From JAGORM01 sp050255815 (lineage in GTDB: Bacteria; Patescibacteriota; Microgenomatia; Levybacterales; GWA1-39-11): 64,000 nucleotides of DNA. Each line of letters opens with the position of its first letter. Position 1 is the stretch's first letter. The notes beneath the pieces are model-generated. The model saw only the letters and a program-made list of their open reading frames with translations, did not search any database and was not told where the DNA came from. The position numbers and the translations under genes were made by a program. The stretch lies in contig JBLMVJ010000019.1 of the NCBI GenBank assembly GCA_050255815.1, positions 1-64,000 on the forward strand. The letters are read 5' to 3'. Of the stretch, positions 16,981-24,725 are shown one piece after another.

Positions 16981-17292
16981 TCAGTATTCCGGTTCTACAA
17001 CTTCCCCCACCGGCTTTCCATTTACGGAAACAGAAATCCCAAAAGCCAGTGCATTAGCTATAGCTGCTCCCACCCGTAACCCGGTAAAAGAACCTGGCCC
17101 TGTATTTATTTCAATAGCTTTAATTTCTTCAAGTTTTAAATCTTGTCCTTTTAATATTCTGTCTATAAGCTTTAACACATTTTGGTCACCCGGAGCTCTC
17201 CTCTCCTCCTCAAGTTTTAAATCTTGTCCCTCTTTTTCAAGAACAACTAAAGTCTTTAAATTATTTGACGTGTCTATCCTAAGCGTATTCAT
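16981..17292 (-). CDS. tsaB: TsaB-like protein, half length
   Basis: 103 residues against ~230 in typical TsaB, so only the N-terminal ASKHA-like half is present. TsaB partners TsaD to make N6-threonylcarbamoyladenosine (t6A) in tRNA. Evidence: MNTLRIDTSNNLKTLVVL at the start and EINTGPGSFTGLRVGAAIANALAFG, the TsaB signature. Short TsaB forms occur in CPR. A perfect 20-base direct repeat (17129-17148 and 17210-17229, 81 bases apart) encodes GQDLKLEE twice. tsaC and tsaE lie just upstream on the same strand; tsaD is at 61799. Confidence 0.85.
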   Translation of the reverse strand: MNTLRIDTSNNLKTLVVLEKEGQDLKLEEERRAPGDQNVLKLIDRILKGQDLKLEEIKAIEINTGPGSFTGLRVGAAIANALAFGISVSVNGKPVGEVVEPEY

Positions 17293-17328
17293 ACTTTATG
17301 CTCTATTTTTCGAGCTCTCCCTCGAAGA

Positions 17329-17385
17329 ATACCGGGAGTCTCTGGCAAGCGAGGAAGTTTCCGAGCGCGCCAAGAGTTAACGGTA
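17329..17385 (-). repeat. 57-base structured element, copy 2
   Basis: Arms at 17329-17349 and 17368-17385 are identical to those of the copy at 3303-3359. The central 18 bases are different and pair less well (GGAA/TTCC around GT). It lies in the leader of tsaB, followed on the minus strand by TATTCTTC. The TATTTTTCGAGCT block found near the DUF3048 start is also here (17304-17316). Confidence 0.75.
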
Positions 17386-17394
17386 TACCTGATA

Positions 17395-17976
17395 CTAAAT
17401 ACTTATTTTTATTGCTCCCTCCCTAATCTTCTTCCATGGTGTCACCGTTGTATCAATAATAGTGGATTCTTTCTTATACGTACATTCACCTTCCATCACA
17501 TAATCCGCCTTTTTCAAAACCTGCCTGTTTACATCTTGAATAGTATAAGGAGTAATTCCCCCTGAAATGTTAGCAGATGTGGCAATGATAGGAACCCCTA
17601 CAGCTGTTATTATGTTTTGCAATTCCGCATGCTTTGGCCATCTTACAGCAAGAATGTCCGTATTTCCTGTTACTAATCCCGAAACTTTCCCCAGTTTTGT
17701 TTTAAAGAAAATGCTCAATCCTCCCGGCCAATATATATCTATAAGTTTTGTTTTTACCTCTTCCGGAATAGCCACATACTGTTCTGCCATTTCCTCACTA
17801 TCCACCAACACCAAAAGCGCATTATCAAAAGACCTTTGTTTTATTTCAAAAATCCTCCGCACTGAAGCTTCATTATCCATTCTACATCCAATTCCCACTG
17901 CAGTATCCGTAGGAAAAACAACAATCCCACCGTTTTTAAAGACTTCGATTGTTTTGTGAACATTATCGTATTTCAT
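17395..17976 (-). CDS. tsaC: L-threonylcarbamoyladenylate synthase (YrdC/Sua5 family)
   Basis: 193 residues. Makes threonylcarbamoyl-AMP from threonine, bicarbonate and ATP, the first step of t6A synthesis. Motifs: VVFPTDTAVGIGCRMDNE, IFEIKQRSFDNALLVLV (the KxR substrate motif), WPGGLSIFFKT, VRWPKHAELQNII, and PIIATSANISGG. Length fits the YrdC domain alone, without the Sua5 extension. Upstream AT-rich DNA contains simple TTGATT words. Confidence 0.93.
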   Translation of the reverse strand: MKYDNVHKTIEVFKNGGIVVFPTDTAVGIGCRMDNEASVRRIFEIKQRSFDNALLVLVDSEEMAEQYVAIPEEVKTKLIDIYWPGGLSIFFKTKLGKVSGLVTGNTDILAVRWPKHAELQNIITAVGVPIIATSANISGGITPYTIQDVNRQVLKKADYVMEGECTYKKESTIIDTTVTPWKKIREGAIKISI

Positions 17977-18077
17977 ATTTAATACCCTGAAATTGATTGA
18001 TATTGATTGAAATTAATAGAAACTAATTGTAATTACAACAAATTTCTAACAATTTCGCGAGCGAAGCGAGCATATTT

Positions 18078-18488
18078 CTATAAATATCTATTGATCAATA
18101 TTTTCCGCCCTTCCCCTTCTATCTCAAATTTCACTTCCCACCTTTTCTCCGGAAGATTTTTGAGTTTCTCCGGCCACTCTATCAATTTGATTGAATTTGG
18201 GTCTTCCAGCAATTCTTGAATGCCTATTTCCTGCAAATTTTTCATACCCTCAATTCTGTAAAGATCTATATGGTGCATATTATTGTGAGTTCTAACAATA
18301 GGAAATGTTGGGGAAATAATTCGTGTCTTCACCCCAAGTCCTACTGCTATGCCCTTCACAAAAGTAGTTTTCCCATATCCTAAATCTCCATAAAGCAACA
18401 CAACATCACCCGGCTCTAATTCCCTTGCAAATTCTTCTCCCAGTTTTTGTGTCTCCTCATCCGATGTTGAAAAAAATTCTTGATTCAT
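18078..18488 (-). CDS. tsaE: tRNA t6A biosynthesis ATPase TsaE
   Basis: 136 residues from ATG at 18488. TsaE is the ATPase of the TsaBDE complex. The P-loop is LLYGDLGYGKTTFVKGI (usually GAGKTT; Tyr replaces Ala), followed by ISPTFPIVRTH, the family SPT motif, then HIDLYRI and IKLIEWPEKL. The start is chosen because it overlaps the upstream stop by ATGA; a longer frame to 18581 would run through that gene. Confidence 0.92.
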   Translation of the reverse strand: MNQEFFSTSDEETQKLGEEFARELEPGDVVLLYGDLGYGKTTFVKGIAVGLGVKTRIISPTFPIVRTHNNMHHIDLYRIEGMKNLQEIGIQELLEDPNSIKLIEWPEKLKNLPEKRWEVKFEIEGEGRKILINRYL

Positions 18489-19312
18489 GCTTCTTGCTTC
18501 TTTATTCCATTTCTGTATTTTTGAAAAAGTAGTATACCACAGGCTGTAGCTAAAATCCCAAAACCCAGAAATAAAATCCACGCTCCATTATTTTTCTTTT
18601 CTGAAATCCCCGCAATCTCTTCTTTGACCGGAGTTGGCAATTCACCTTTTATCTGGGAGGATATGGAAGAAACACTTAAGGCTTTTTCAGTAGCGCTCAG
18701 GGATGACACAAGAGGAGGCTCAACAAGATTACTACTTGGCTTGAGCGGAGTTGGTGAATTTATCTTTGAAGGTTTATATGTGGTAGGCATTGGAATTTTT
18801 GTTGGGGTGACTTTCATCTGCGTAGGGGTTGGTGCAGTGGTTGAAGTAGGAGTGGGAACCGTGACTTCAAAAGATAATTCGTTTTGGGAATCAAAAGTTG
18901 CAGATCCTGAATTAGTAAAACGTTGCACTTTAAAGGAGTAGGTCCCGCTTGTAGAACAACCTGAATCAACAGGATCAATTTTTACCTTTAGTGTTCCACT
19001 CCAACTGCTATTGGCAACGGAGGCAAGGTAAAAATTTTTCCAGGCACTGTTGCCGGAATACGGGCCGGAGAAAAAGCTAGAGCCATTCCATGTATACCCA
19101 CAATAATCGTTTGTTCCCGGCTTAAAAAATACGCCGCGCAAAAAATAATTAGTACCTTCCTGCGAATTAATAGATAAATCGGTCTGAACAGGAATTTCTG
19201 TTTCAGCCGTTATTTGCTTAATGTTGGCAGAAGTAGAAATACTGGAAGCGTAAACGATAGACGAAAAGAACAAAAAGAATAAAGGGGTTAGGAGGAAAGA
19301 ATAACGGCGCAT
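18485..19312 (-). CDS. Secreted, C-terminally anchored surface protein, unrecognised
   Basis: 275 residues. A signal peptide (MRRYSFLLTPLFFLFFSSIVYA) precedes a ~130-residue beta-rich domain of SISTSANI...FEVTVP type, with Cys residues in DYCGYTW and DSGCSTSG. A Thr/Pro-rich linker follows (STTAPTPTQMKVTPTKIP). A C-terminal helix (GAWILFLGFGILATACGILLF) and a basic tail anchor it in the membrane. The layout resembles a Gram-positive wall-spanning surface protein but no LPxTG motif is present. It overlaps tsaE by four bases, so an extracellular protein is translationally coupled to a tRNA modification gene. Confidence 0.7.
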   Translation of the reverse strand: MRRYSFLLTPLFFLFFSSIVYASSISTSANIKQITAETEIPVQTDLSINSQEGTNYFLRGVFFKPGTNDYCGYTWNGSSFFSGPYSGNSAWKNFYLASVANSSWSGTLKVKIDPVDSGCSTSGTYSFKVQRFTNSGSATFDSQNELSFEVTVPTPTSTTAPTPTQMKVTPTKIPMPTTYKPSKINSPTPLKPSSNLVEPPLVSSLSATEKALSVSSISSQIKGELPTPVKEEIAGISEKKNNGAWILFLGFGILATACGILLFQKYRNGIKKQEA

Positions 19313-19343
19313 ATAGTTCCCTGCCGTTTATCTAATTGTGTTA

Positions 19344-20585
19344 TCAAAACGTCACTTTGTCAACCTCAAAGATACTCCCCATAGAATAATGGTCGGTAAA
19401 TTTAATGTCATGCCCATTTGGTACATACGGGTCATTCATGACATAGTCTCCGTTACTTCCGCTTTTCAAAACTACAAAATGAGTACCCCCATATGCATGT
19501 ACTCCTACAACTACCGGATCTCCTCCTGCCAGAGTAGAATCAATAGCCGCACCAACTCTACTGGATGAAACACCATTTGCAGAAATAGAGTACCGTAAAT
19601 ATGCCGGATAGTATGATGCAAAATTATCAGGGTTTGAATTTACGGAAAGTGGGGTAACGTCCCGGTGCCCGTAATGGGTGTATACCATAGCCATAGAAGT
19701 AACCAGACAACCGTCACTTGCTATGGTATATCCCGTATGGTTTAAGGCTACCCCTCCCCATGAAGAATCCCGCTGGTTATAGTAGCAACCCCAACTGTCA
19801 CAATTTGTCTGCCCGGAGAGGAGAGAGGCTCCTCCTGCGTTAGAAGTAAATGCGGTGAATCCGGCCAGCTGGGCCTGTGCCTGAGCAAGTAATTTTTGGT
19901 AATTTTCTTCACTTCCTTTGGTATCCGCAAGAAGCTGTTCTTTTGCATCTTTATCCTTATTTAACTGCTCTGTGTAGTCAGTAAGCTGCTGCTTTAAGGC
20001 TTCAATTTCTCGCTGTTTTTGGGTAAGGACATCTTTCTCATTTGCGTAATTCACTTTAGATTCCTGCGCTGCATAAATAGTTTTTTTATCATTTGCTTCA
20101 ACCAGTTTAAGATAGGTCAAACGGGTCATGAAATTTGAAATATTACTGGAGGTAAGAAATAATTGCCAGGAATCAATCCTTCCCACCTGATAAGAAACAC
20201 TTATACGGTTCACTAATGCTTTTGTTGTTTCCGTGATATTGTCTTCCAACTCCGCTATCTTCTGTCCGGCGGTTGAAATATCATGGTCTAATTGCGCAAT
20301 TTGCCGTTTTGTGGTTTCAATCCGAAGCTGGGTAAGTTTTATCTGGTTATCCATAATGGTTATTTGGGAAGAAAGTGTCTTTTCCTGAGACTTAGCGTCT
20401 GCAATTTTTCCTTCATAATCTTTAATTTTATTTTGCAGGTCTTGGATTGCGCCGGAATTATCAGGCGTTGGGGTTGCAGATGGGGTGGGCGTAGGAGTAG
20501 GGTCTTCAGCCTTGACTAAAGAAATCTGGCCTAATTGCAGAAAAAGAAAGAAGATTAGCAGAAAAACATATAGCTTTTTTCTCAT
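19344..20585 (-). CDS. PcsB/EnvC-like coiled-coil protein with C39-type peptidase domain
   Basis: 413 residues. Signal peptide (LYVFLLIFFLFLQLGQISLVKA), Thr/Pro linker, a long coiled coil (~45-240) like that of EnvC, PcsB and other FtsX-activated hydrolases, and a papain-like domain from ~260. The likely triad is Cys293 (SDGCLVTSMAM), His369 (GGTHFVVLKS) and Asp385 (MNDPYV). FtsX and FtsE are encoded directly upstream (4 and 5 base gaps), so this is probably the peptidoglycan hydrolase controlled by FtsEX during division. The catalytic domain is C39-like rather than the CHAP or LytM type used in model species. Substrate is inferred. Confidence 0.8.
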   Translation of the reverse strand: MRKKLYVFLLIFFLFLQLGQISLVKAEDPTPTPTPSATPTPDNSGAIQDLQNKIKDYEGKIADAKSQEKTLSSQITIMDNQIKLTQLRIETTKRQIAQLDHDISTAGQKIAELEDNITETTKALVNRISVSYQVGRIDSWQLFLTSSNISNFMTRLTYLKLVEANDKKTIYAAQESKVNYANEKDVLTQKQREIEALKQQLTDYTEQLNKDKDAKEQLLADTKGSEENYQKLLAQAQAQLAGFTAFTSNAGGASLLSGQTNCDSWGCYYNQRDSSWGGVALNHTGYTIASDGCLVTSMAMVYTHYGHRDVTPLSVNSNPDNFASYYPAYLRYSISANGVSSSRVGAAIDSTLAGGDPVVVGVHAYGGTHFVVLKSGSNGDYVMNDPYVPNGHDIKFTDHYSMGSIFEVDKVTF

Positions 20586-20589
20586 CAGG

Positions 20590-21453
20590 TTATTTCAAGT
20601 ATCTTAGCACTGCAATGAAACTTGCAAACATCCCTAAAAAACAGGCCGCTAAAAGCTCTACTCCTAAAATTTCAAGGGATAATATATAAGAAATGGGAAA
20701 GATGGGCACACCCTGCAGGAAGCTTGAGATTTGCGGAGTAAATCCCAGAAGGATTCCATAAGTAACTCCCCATCCAATTATTGCACCAACAAAGCCATAA
20801 ATAGCCCCTTCCAGTAAGAAAGGGGTTCTGATAAACCAGCCGGATGCACCTATAAGACGCATAATTTCTATTTCCTCCCGTCTGATAGTGATTTTTATCC
20901 CAATAATAGTAAGGATCACGAAAATAGATACTAGAACCAGTGAGGTAATCACCACAATCCCAACTATCCGTAATGCATTTGTCCATGCAATTAGCCTATC
21001 CACAATATCTTTTTGGAAAGAAATCTGGTCAATATTTTTTGATGATTTAATAAGCGGCACCAGGGTGGAAAGGTATTCTGCTTTTGATGTCTGAATTTCT
21101 AAAGATGCTGGCAGAACATCAGCAGTAACCAAGTCCAGAGTAGCCGGGTCATTTTTATTCTGTTCCTTAAAAATCTTCAGGGCATCCTCTTTGGAAACAT
21201 ATCTAACAGATATAGTTTTCCCCGTATCTTCAAGTTTTTTCTTCAACGCGTCAATTTCTGTTTTGGATGCCTGATCCGTGAAAAACACGGTTAGCTGAGG
21301 ACGGCTTTCCAAATAATCAATTAACCGCACAGACAAAATAGTCAAAAACGCAAAAATAGAAACTGCAAAAAAAGTAAGCGTTAAAATCAGCGCTGCAGAA
21401 ATAGCCTGATAGGGCGACCTTCTCATGTATTTAAAAACGGTTTTAAAATGCAT
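20590..21453 (-). CDS. ftsX: Cell-division ABC transporter permease FtsX
   Basis: 287 residues. One helix near the N-terminus (AISAALILTLTFFAVSIFAFLTI), an extracellular domain (~60-165) with LPASLEIQTSKAEYLSTLVP, then three more helices including VVITSLVLVSIFVILTIIGI. The cytoplasmic loop has IRREEIEIMRLIGASGWFIRTPFLLEG, a clear FtsX signature. FtsX passes ATP-driven shape changes from FtsE to a hydrolase outside; the candidate hydrolase is the next gene. Confidence 0.95.
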   Translation of the reverse strand: MHFKTVFKYMRRSPYQAISAALILTLTFFAVSIFAFLTILSVRLIDYLESRPQLTVFFTDQASKTEIDALKKKLEDTGKTISVRYVSKEDALKIFKEQNKNDPATLDLVTADVLPASLEIQTSKAEYLSTLVPLIKSSKNIDQISFQKDIVDRLIAWTNALRIVGIVVITSLVLVSIFVILTIIGIKITIRREEIEIMRLIGASGWFIRTPFLLEGAIYGFVGAIIGWGVTYGILLGFTPQISSFLQGVPIFPISYILSLEILGVELLAACFLGMFASFIAVLRYLK

Positions 21454-21458
21454 AGTAA

Positions 21459-22226
21459 CTATTTCTCCTGCTCTTTCTCTTCCTTTTCTTCTTTTCTTTC
21501 ACTCTTTTCTTCCGACTCTTTTTTTGTTTCTTTTTCTTCATGATGTTCTTTCTTATGGGCAGTATGTTTTTTACCCCTGTCCTCCTTCAGTTTTCCATTC
21601 TCTAAAACTATTACCCGGTCTTCCGACCCTATAAAATTTTCATTGTGGGTGGCCATAAAAATAGTAGTTCCCTTCTTATTAATACTTTTCAAAAGGTTTA
21701 CTATTTGTTCTGACGTTTTTAGGTCCAGGTTGCCCGTAGGCTCATCTGCCAGTAATATCTCCGGACTAAAAACTAAAGCTCGTGCTATAGCAACCCGCTG
21801 GCGCTCTCCTCCTGAAAGCTGAAGAGGGAATTTATTCAATGCATCTGCCAGATCAACTTCCAACAGCGTTTCCTCTGCTTGTTTTCTTGCTTCATCCTCA
21901 GCAATACCTGAAAAAAGAAGCGGAAGCATAACATTTTCTGTTACCGTCCTGTCCATCAACAACTTCAAATCCTGGAATATAACCCCAACTTTTCTTCTTA
22001 AGATGGGCACCTGTTTTTTGGGCAGGTTGGGGATATCCCATTCCCCCAGCATAATACTCCCTCCTGTGGGAAGTAGATCCCTTATAATAAGACGGAAAAT
22101 AGTGGTTTTTCCTGAACCCGTAGGCCCTATGAGGTAAGCAAACTCTCCCTGGGGAATATTAAAGGATACCGCATCTAGGGCAGCTGAGTTATTATACTTC
22201 TTACTGACATCTGTAAATACAATCAT
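21459..22226 (-). CDS. ftsE: Cell-division ATPase FtsE with long charged tail
   Basis: 255 residues. Walker A LIGPTGSGKTTIFRL (34-42 core), Q-loop VGVIFQDLKLL, signature LSGGERQRVAIARAL, Walker B ILLADEPTGNLD, and an H-loop in MATHNE. These all match FtsE. After about residue 205 a tail made almost only of Lys, Glu and His follows (KKHTAHKKEHHEEKETKKE and onward), which normal FtsE lacks; it is probably disordered and lies in the cytoplasm. ftsX starts 5 bases later. Confidence 0.95.
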   Translation of the reverse strand: MIVFTDVSKKYNNSAALDAVSFNIPQGEFAYLIGPTGSGKTTIFRLIIRDLLPTGGSIMLGEWDIPNLPKKQVPILRRKVGVIFQDLKLLMDRTVTENVMLPLLFSGIAEDEARKQAEETLLEVDLADALNKFPLQLSGGERQRVAIARALVFSPEILLADEPTGNLDLKTSEQIVNLLKSINKKGTTIFMATHNENFIGSEDRVIVLENGKLKEDRGKKHTAHKKEHHEEKETKKESEEKSERKEEKEEKEQEK

Positions 22227-22273
22227 GGAAACAATTTGGCAATTTTTAAGTCCCGAAGAAAACTTTGAGCGAA

Positions 22274-22729
22274 TTATTCAATTTGCGCTCTTCCAACATC
22301 CATCAGCCAACCGGCCTTTTGGGCAGAATTAGTTTCTCCCCACACTTTAATTTTTTTACCAACCAGCTTTGAGAGGTCTAAGACGGAAGAGGTGAGATAT
22401 ACGTTCTGGGAATCACCACCTGGCCGCTCCAAATGAAATGCACCTTCCCCGTCTATGCCGCCCTCTTTCAGGACGCCTTCTGCAGAATCTTTAAATGCTG
22501 ACGTATCAGGGGAGCCAAAAACAGTACCGGGCTTCAGTGCTGCTAAATTTGTATCAGAGGTTACCGTAACTACCGCTGTTTTTCTGGTCGCAAAGAAAAA
22601 TCCCACCCCTATACCCAAAATGACCATGGCTATAAAAACATACAGGGAATTTTTTACTAAAAAAGGACCGGAAGATTTTTTCTTTGGTGTTTTCTCATCA
22701 AAACTATGAACAACTGACTTGCCTTCCAT
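22274..22729 (-). CDS. One-helix anchored extracellular protein, unrecognised
   Basis: 151 residues. A short cytoplasmic N-terminus, one helix (LYVFIAMVILGIGVGFFFA), then an outside domain. Residues ~75-151 contain a compact beta-type domain (FHLERPGGDSQNVYLTSSVLDLSKLVGKKIKVWGET), which looks like an OB-type fold with the phrase LVGKKIKVWGET recalling nucleic-acid-binding or tRNA-type OB folds; this is a weak inference. It lies between prfB and ftsE on the same strand. No named family is recognised. Confidence 0.6.
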   Translation of the reverse strand: MEGKSVVHSFDEKTPKKKSSGPFLVKNSLYVFIAMVILGIGVGFFFATRKTAVVTVTSDTNLAALKPGTVFGSPDTSAFKDSAEGVLKEGGIDGEGAFHLERPGGDSQNVYLTSSVLDLSKLVGKKIKVWGETNSAQKAGWLMDVGRAQIE

Positions 22730-22769
22730 ACAGTACAGTAAACCATATTTGAAAGAATTTTACAATATA

Positions 22770-23777
22770 TTAAGCCTTCAGTTCAGCCTCAATAAAGACG
22801 TCCAGATCTCCATCTAAAATAGCGTTTACATTTCCGGATTCTACCTTGGTCCTGGTATCTTTCACCAACTGGTAAGGATGCAGTACATAATTCCTGATTT
22901 GGTTTCCCCAGGAAGGCGCCACATATTCCCCGCGGATCTCTTTTTTCTCTTTTGCTTTATCTTCCTCATATTTTGCCCAAAGCTTAGCTTTCAGAAGCCG
23001 TAAGGCATTTTCCCGGTTCTGGTTTTGGTAGCGCTCCTGGGAACAGGTGACAATAAGCCCGGTAGGTTTATGGGTAAGACGTACAGCCGTAGAGACTTTA
23101 TTTACGTTTTGGCCGCCATGGCCACCAGAACGGAAAAAATCCCATTCCAGGTCATCATCTTTTATATCTACCTCAGAATCATTTTCAATTTCAGGCAGTA
23201 CTTCAACCAACGCAAAGGAAGTTTGACGCAGATTAGCCGAATTAAACGGGGAAAGCCTGACCAACCGGTGAACTCCCTGTTCACCCTTTAGATACCCGTA
23301 TGCATTTGTCCCCTTAATACTTACCACTACTTTTTTTAGCCCGGCTTCTTCACCGGAAACTACATCTATCTCTTCCAGTTCCCACCCTTTTTCCTCAGTA
23401 AACCGGGTATACATGCGGTATAGCATTTGCGTCCAGTCCATGGCATCCACCCCGCCCTGGCCTGCATGGATAGTCATAATGGCATTATTTTTGTCATGCT
23501 TTCCGGAAAGGTATAAATACAGCTCCAGGTCTTTGATAAAATGCTCAAGTTCACTATAGTGGCCTAAATCAAGCAGTTCCTGGATTTTTTGAGCGTCAGC
23601 CAACTCTTTCTGTAAAGATCCCAATTGTTTCATTTTAGAAGTTGCAGCAGTGGGGTCTTTCCAGAAGTCCGGATCCATACTCTCAGATTCAATTGCAGAC
23701 ATCTGTTTCTTTTTCTCTTCAACGTCTAGTTTTTGGAGGATTATATGCGCCCGCTCTTTCAGCTCATCTTCATTCAT
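22770..23777 (-). CDS. prfB: Peptide chain release factor 2
   Basis: 335 residues. RF2 reads UAA and UGA stops and triggers peptide release. The codon-recognition tripeptide is SPF (176-178) and the catalytic GGQ is at 221-223 in RSGGHGGQNVNK. The N-terminus is in frame throughout: the region that carries the programmed frameshift in many bacteria reads LQKLDVEEKK here with no in-frame stop, so no frameshift control is needed. Its presence shows UGA is a stop in this organism. A GGTACAAT box six bases before the ATG suggests a leaderless message. Confidence 0.96.
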   Translation of the reverse strand: MNEDELKERAHIILQKLDVEEKKKQMSAIESESMDPDFWKDPTAATSKMKQLGSLQKELADAQKIQELLDLGHYSELEHFIKDLELYLYLSGKHDKNNAIMTIHAGQGGVDAMDWTQMLYRMYTRFTEEKGWELEEIDVVSGEEAGLKKVVVSIKGTNAYGYLKGEQGVHRLVRLSPFNSANLRQTSFALVEVLPEIENDSEVDIKDDDLEWDFFRSGGHGGQNVNKVSTAVRLTHKPTGLIVTCSQERYQNQNRENALRLLKAKLWAKYEEDKAKEKKEIRGEYVAPSWGNQIRNYVLHPYQLVKDTRTKVESGNVNAILDGDLDVFIEAELKA

Positions 23778-23783
23778 GAGAGA

Positions 23784-23789
23784 ATTGTA
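23784..23789 (-). promoter_or_regulatory. -10 box of a probably leaderless transcript (prfB)
   Basis: GGTACAAT then six bases then ATG at 23777. The same GGTACAAT-N6-ATG arrangement precedes the genes at 26300 (minus) and 48655 (plus). Confidence 0.55.
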
Positions 23790-23880
23790 CCATAATTGTA
23801 ATTTTCAATTTAAAATTTGAATTGAATTTGAAATTTTAAAATTCATTGAAAATTAAAAATTAGAAGAAGCCTGTGGAGAA

Positions 23881-24267
23881 TCACTTCTTGCAGACTAGGT
23901 TACAAAACGCTTCCACCGGGTTACTGTTTCCCTTTTGGATGCTTTGGAGGTCTAAAATAATTTTCTGGAGAGCTGCTCCTGACGCGGTTAAGTTTTCAGC
24001 AGTTAAGGATTCCAGCTCTTTTTTTGCCTGGTTCAAAAGCTTACCGGCGTCATCTTTAGTCAAAACTTTCACTTCTGTGGTTGGAACCGGGTTAAACGTT
24101 GCGCCCAAGACTTCAGAGGCTTTCTTCCCTGTTTTTTGAAGAAGATAAAAACCAAAACCGCCTAAAATAAGGAGGACAAGACACGCAACCAAAATTCTTT
24201 TTCCGCTCCAGGACTCTACCACCTGCCCCTCCATAAAACCATCTTCCCTATTAATCCATCTTCTCAT
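23881..24267 (-). CDS. Small one-helix anchored protein, unrecognised
   Basis: 128 residues. One helix (ILVACLVLLILGGFGFYLL) near residues 25-44 and an outside domain with a predicted helical pair (DDAGKLLNQAKKELESLTAENL). Two Cys residues close to the C-terminus (CNLVCKK) could bond or bind metal. No family is recognised. It is separated from prfB by about 100 bases of AT-rich simple-word DNA and is divergent from the MazG-like gene. Confidence 0.55.
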   Translation of the reverse strand: MRRWINREDGFMEGQVVESWSGKRILVACLVLLILGGFGFYLLQKTGKKASEVLGATFNPVPTTEVKVLTKDDAGKLLNQAKKELESLTAENLTASGAALQKIILDLQSIQKGNSNPVEAFCNLVCKK

Positions 24268-24332
24268 CTAACTCATATTTTACCATTCAAAATCAACTCC
24301 GGCATAACGTACCATCTCACAAAGCTGAATGC

Positions 24333-24338
24333 TATAAT
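24333..24338 (+). promoter_or_regulatory. Extended -10 promoter (MazG-like gene)
   Basis: TGCTATAAT, a consensus extended -10. Transcription would start near 24345, one base before the ATG at 24346, so the message is probably leaderless. The earlier ATG at 24337 overlaps the box itself. Confidence 0.6.
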
Positions 24339-24345
24339 GAAAGCT

Positions 24346-24678
24346 ATGAATCTTAAGTCTATCCAAGAAAAAGTAAAGATAATGGACCAAAAAACCAGGC
24401 CGCATTATAAACTCTATACACAAACAGAAAAGGAAATCCTGACAAAAACGGTGAAATTAAATGAAGAAGTAGGGGAATTATGCAATGATATTCTTTCAAT
24501 CCTTAAGTTGCAACGGAAAGCAAAACTCGATAAGTTTAACAAGTCAAACATCTATCAAGAGTTTGCTGATGTGATTATAACAACCATTCAACTAGCTTCT
24601 GCCGCAGGCGTTGACGTAGAACGTGCGGTTCAGGATAAGCTAAAAAAGATTGAGGAAAAATACATGCCAAAGAGCTAG
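24346..24678 (+). CDS. MazG-like nucleotide pyrophosphohydrolase
   Basis: About 110 residues, mostly helical. The metal-binding pattern of the all-alpha NTP pyrophosphatase fold is seen in KLNEEVGELCNDIL and later EFADVIITTIQLA (EExxE then ExxD). Such enzymes hydrolyse non-canonical or excess nucleoside triphosphates. The start at 24346 is preferred over 24337 because the promoter's -10 box covers the latter. One of the few plus-strand genes in this part, facing away from its left neighbour and towards the PHP gene. Confidence 0.78.
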   Translation: MNLKSIQEKVKIMDQKTRPHYKLYTQTEKEILTKTVKLNEEVGELCNDILSILKLQRKAKLDKFNKSNIYQEFADVIITTIQLASAAGVDVERAVQDKLKKIEEKYMPKS

Positions 24679-24725
24679 AAGAATTTTTTGACTCTTTAAA
24701 AGTTCACGAAGTACTGGATTTTTGC

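Noticed and set aside
22770..23777. Programmed frameshift in prfB
   Set aside because: The reading frame is continuous through the usual shift site; no in-frame stop is present.
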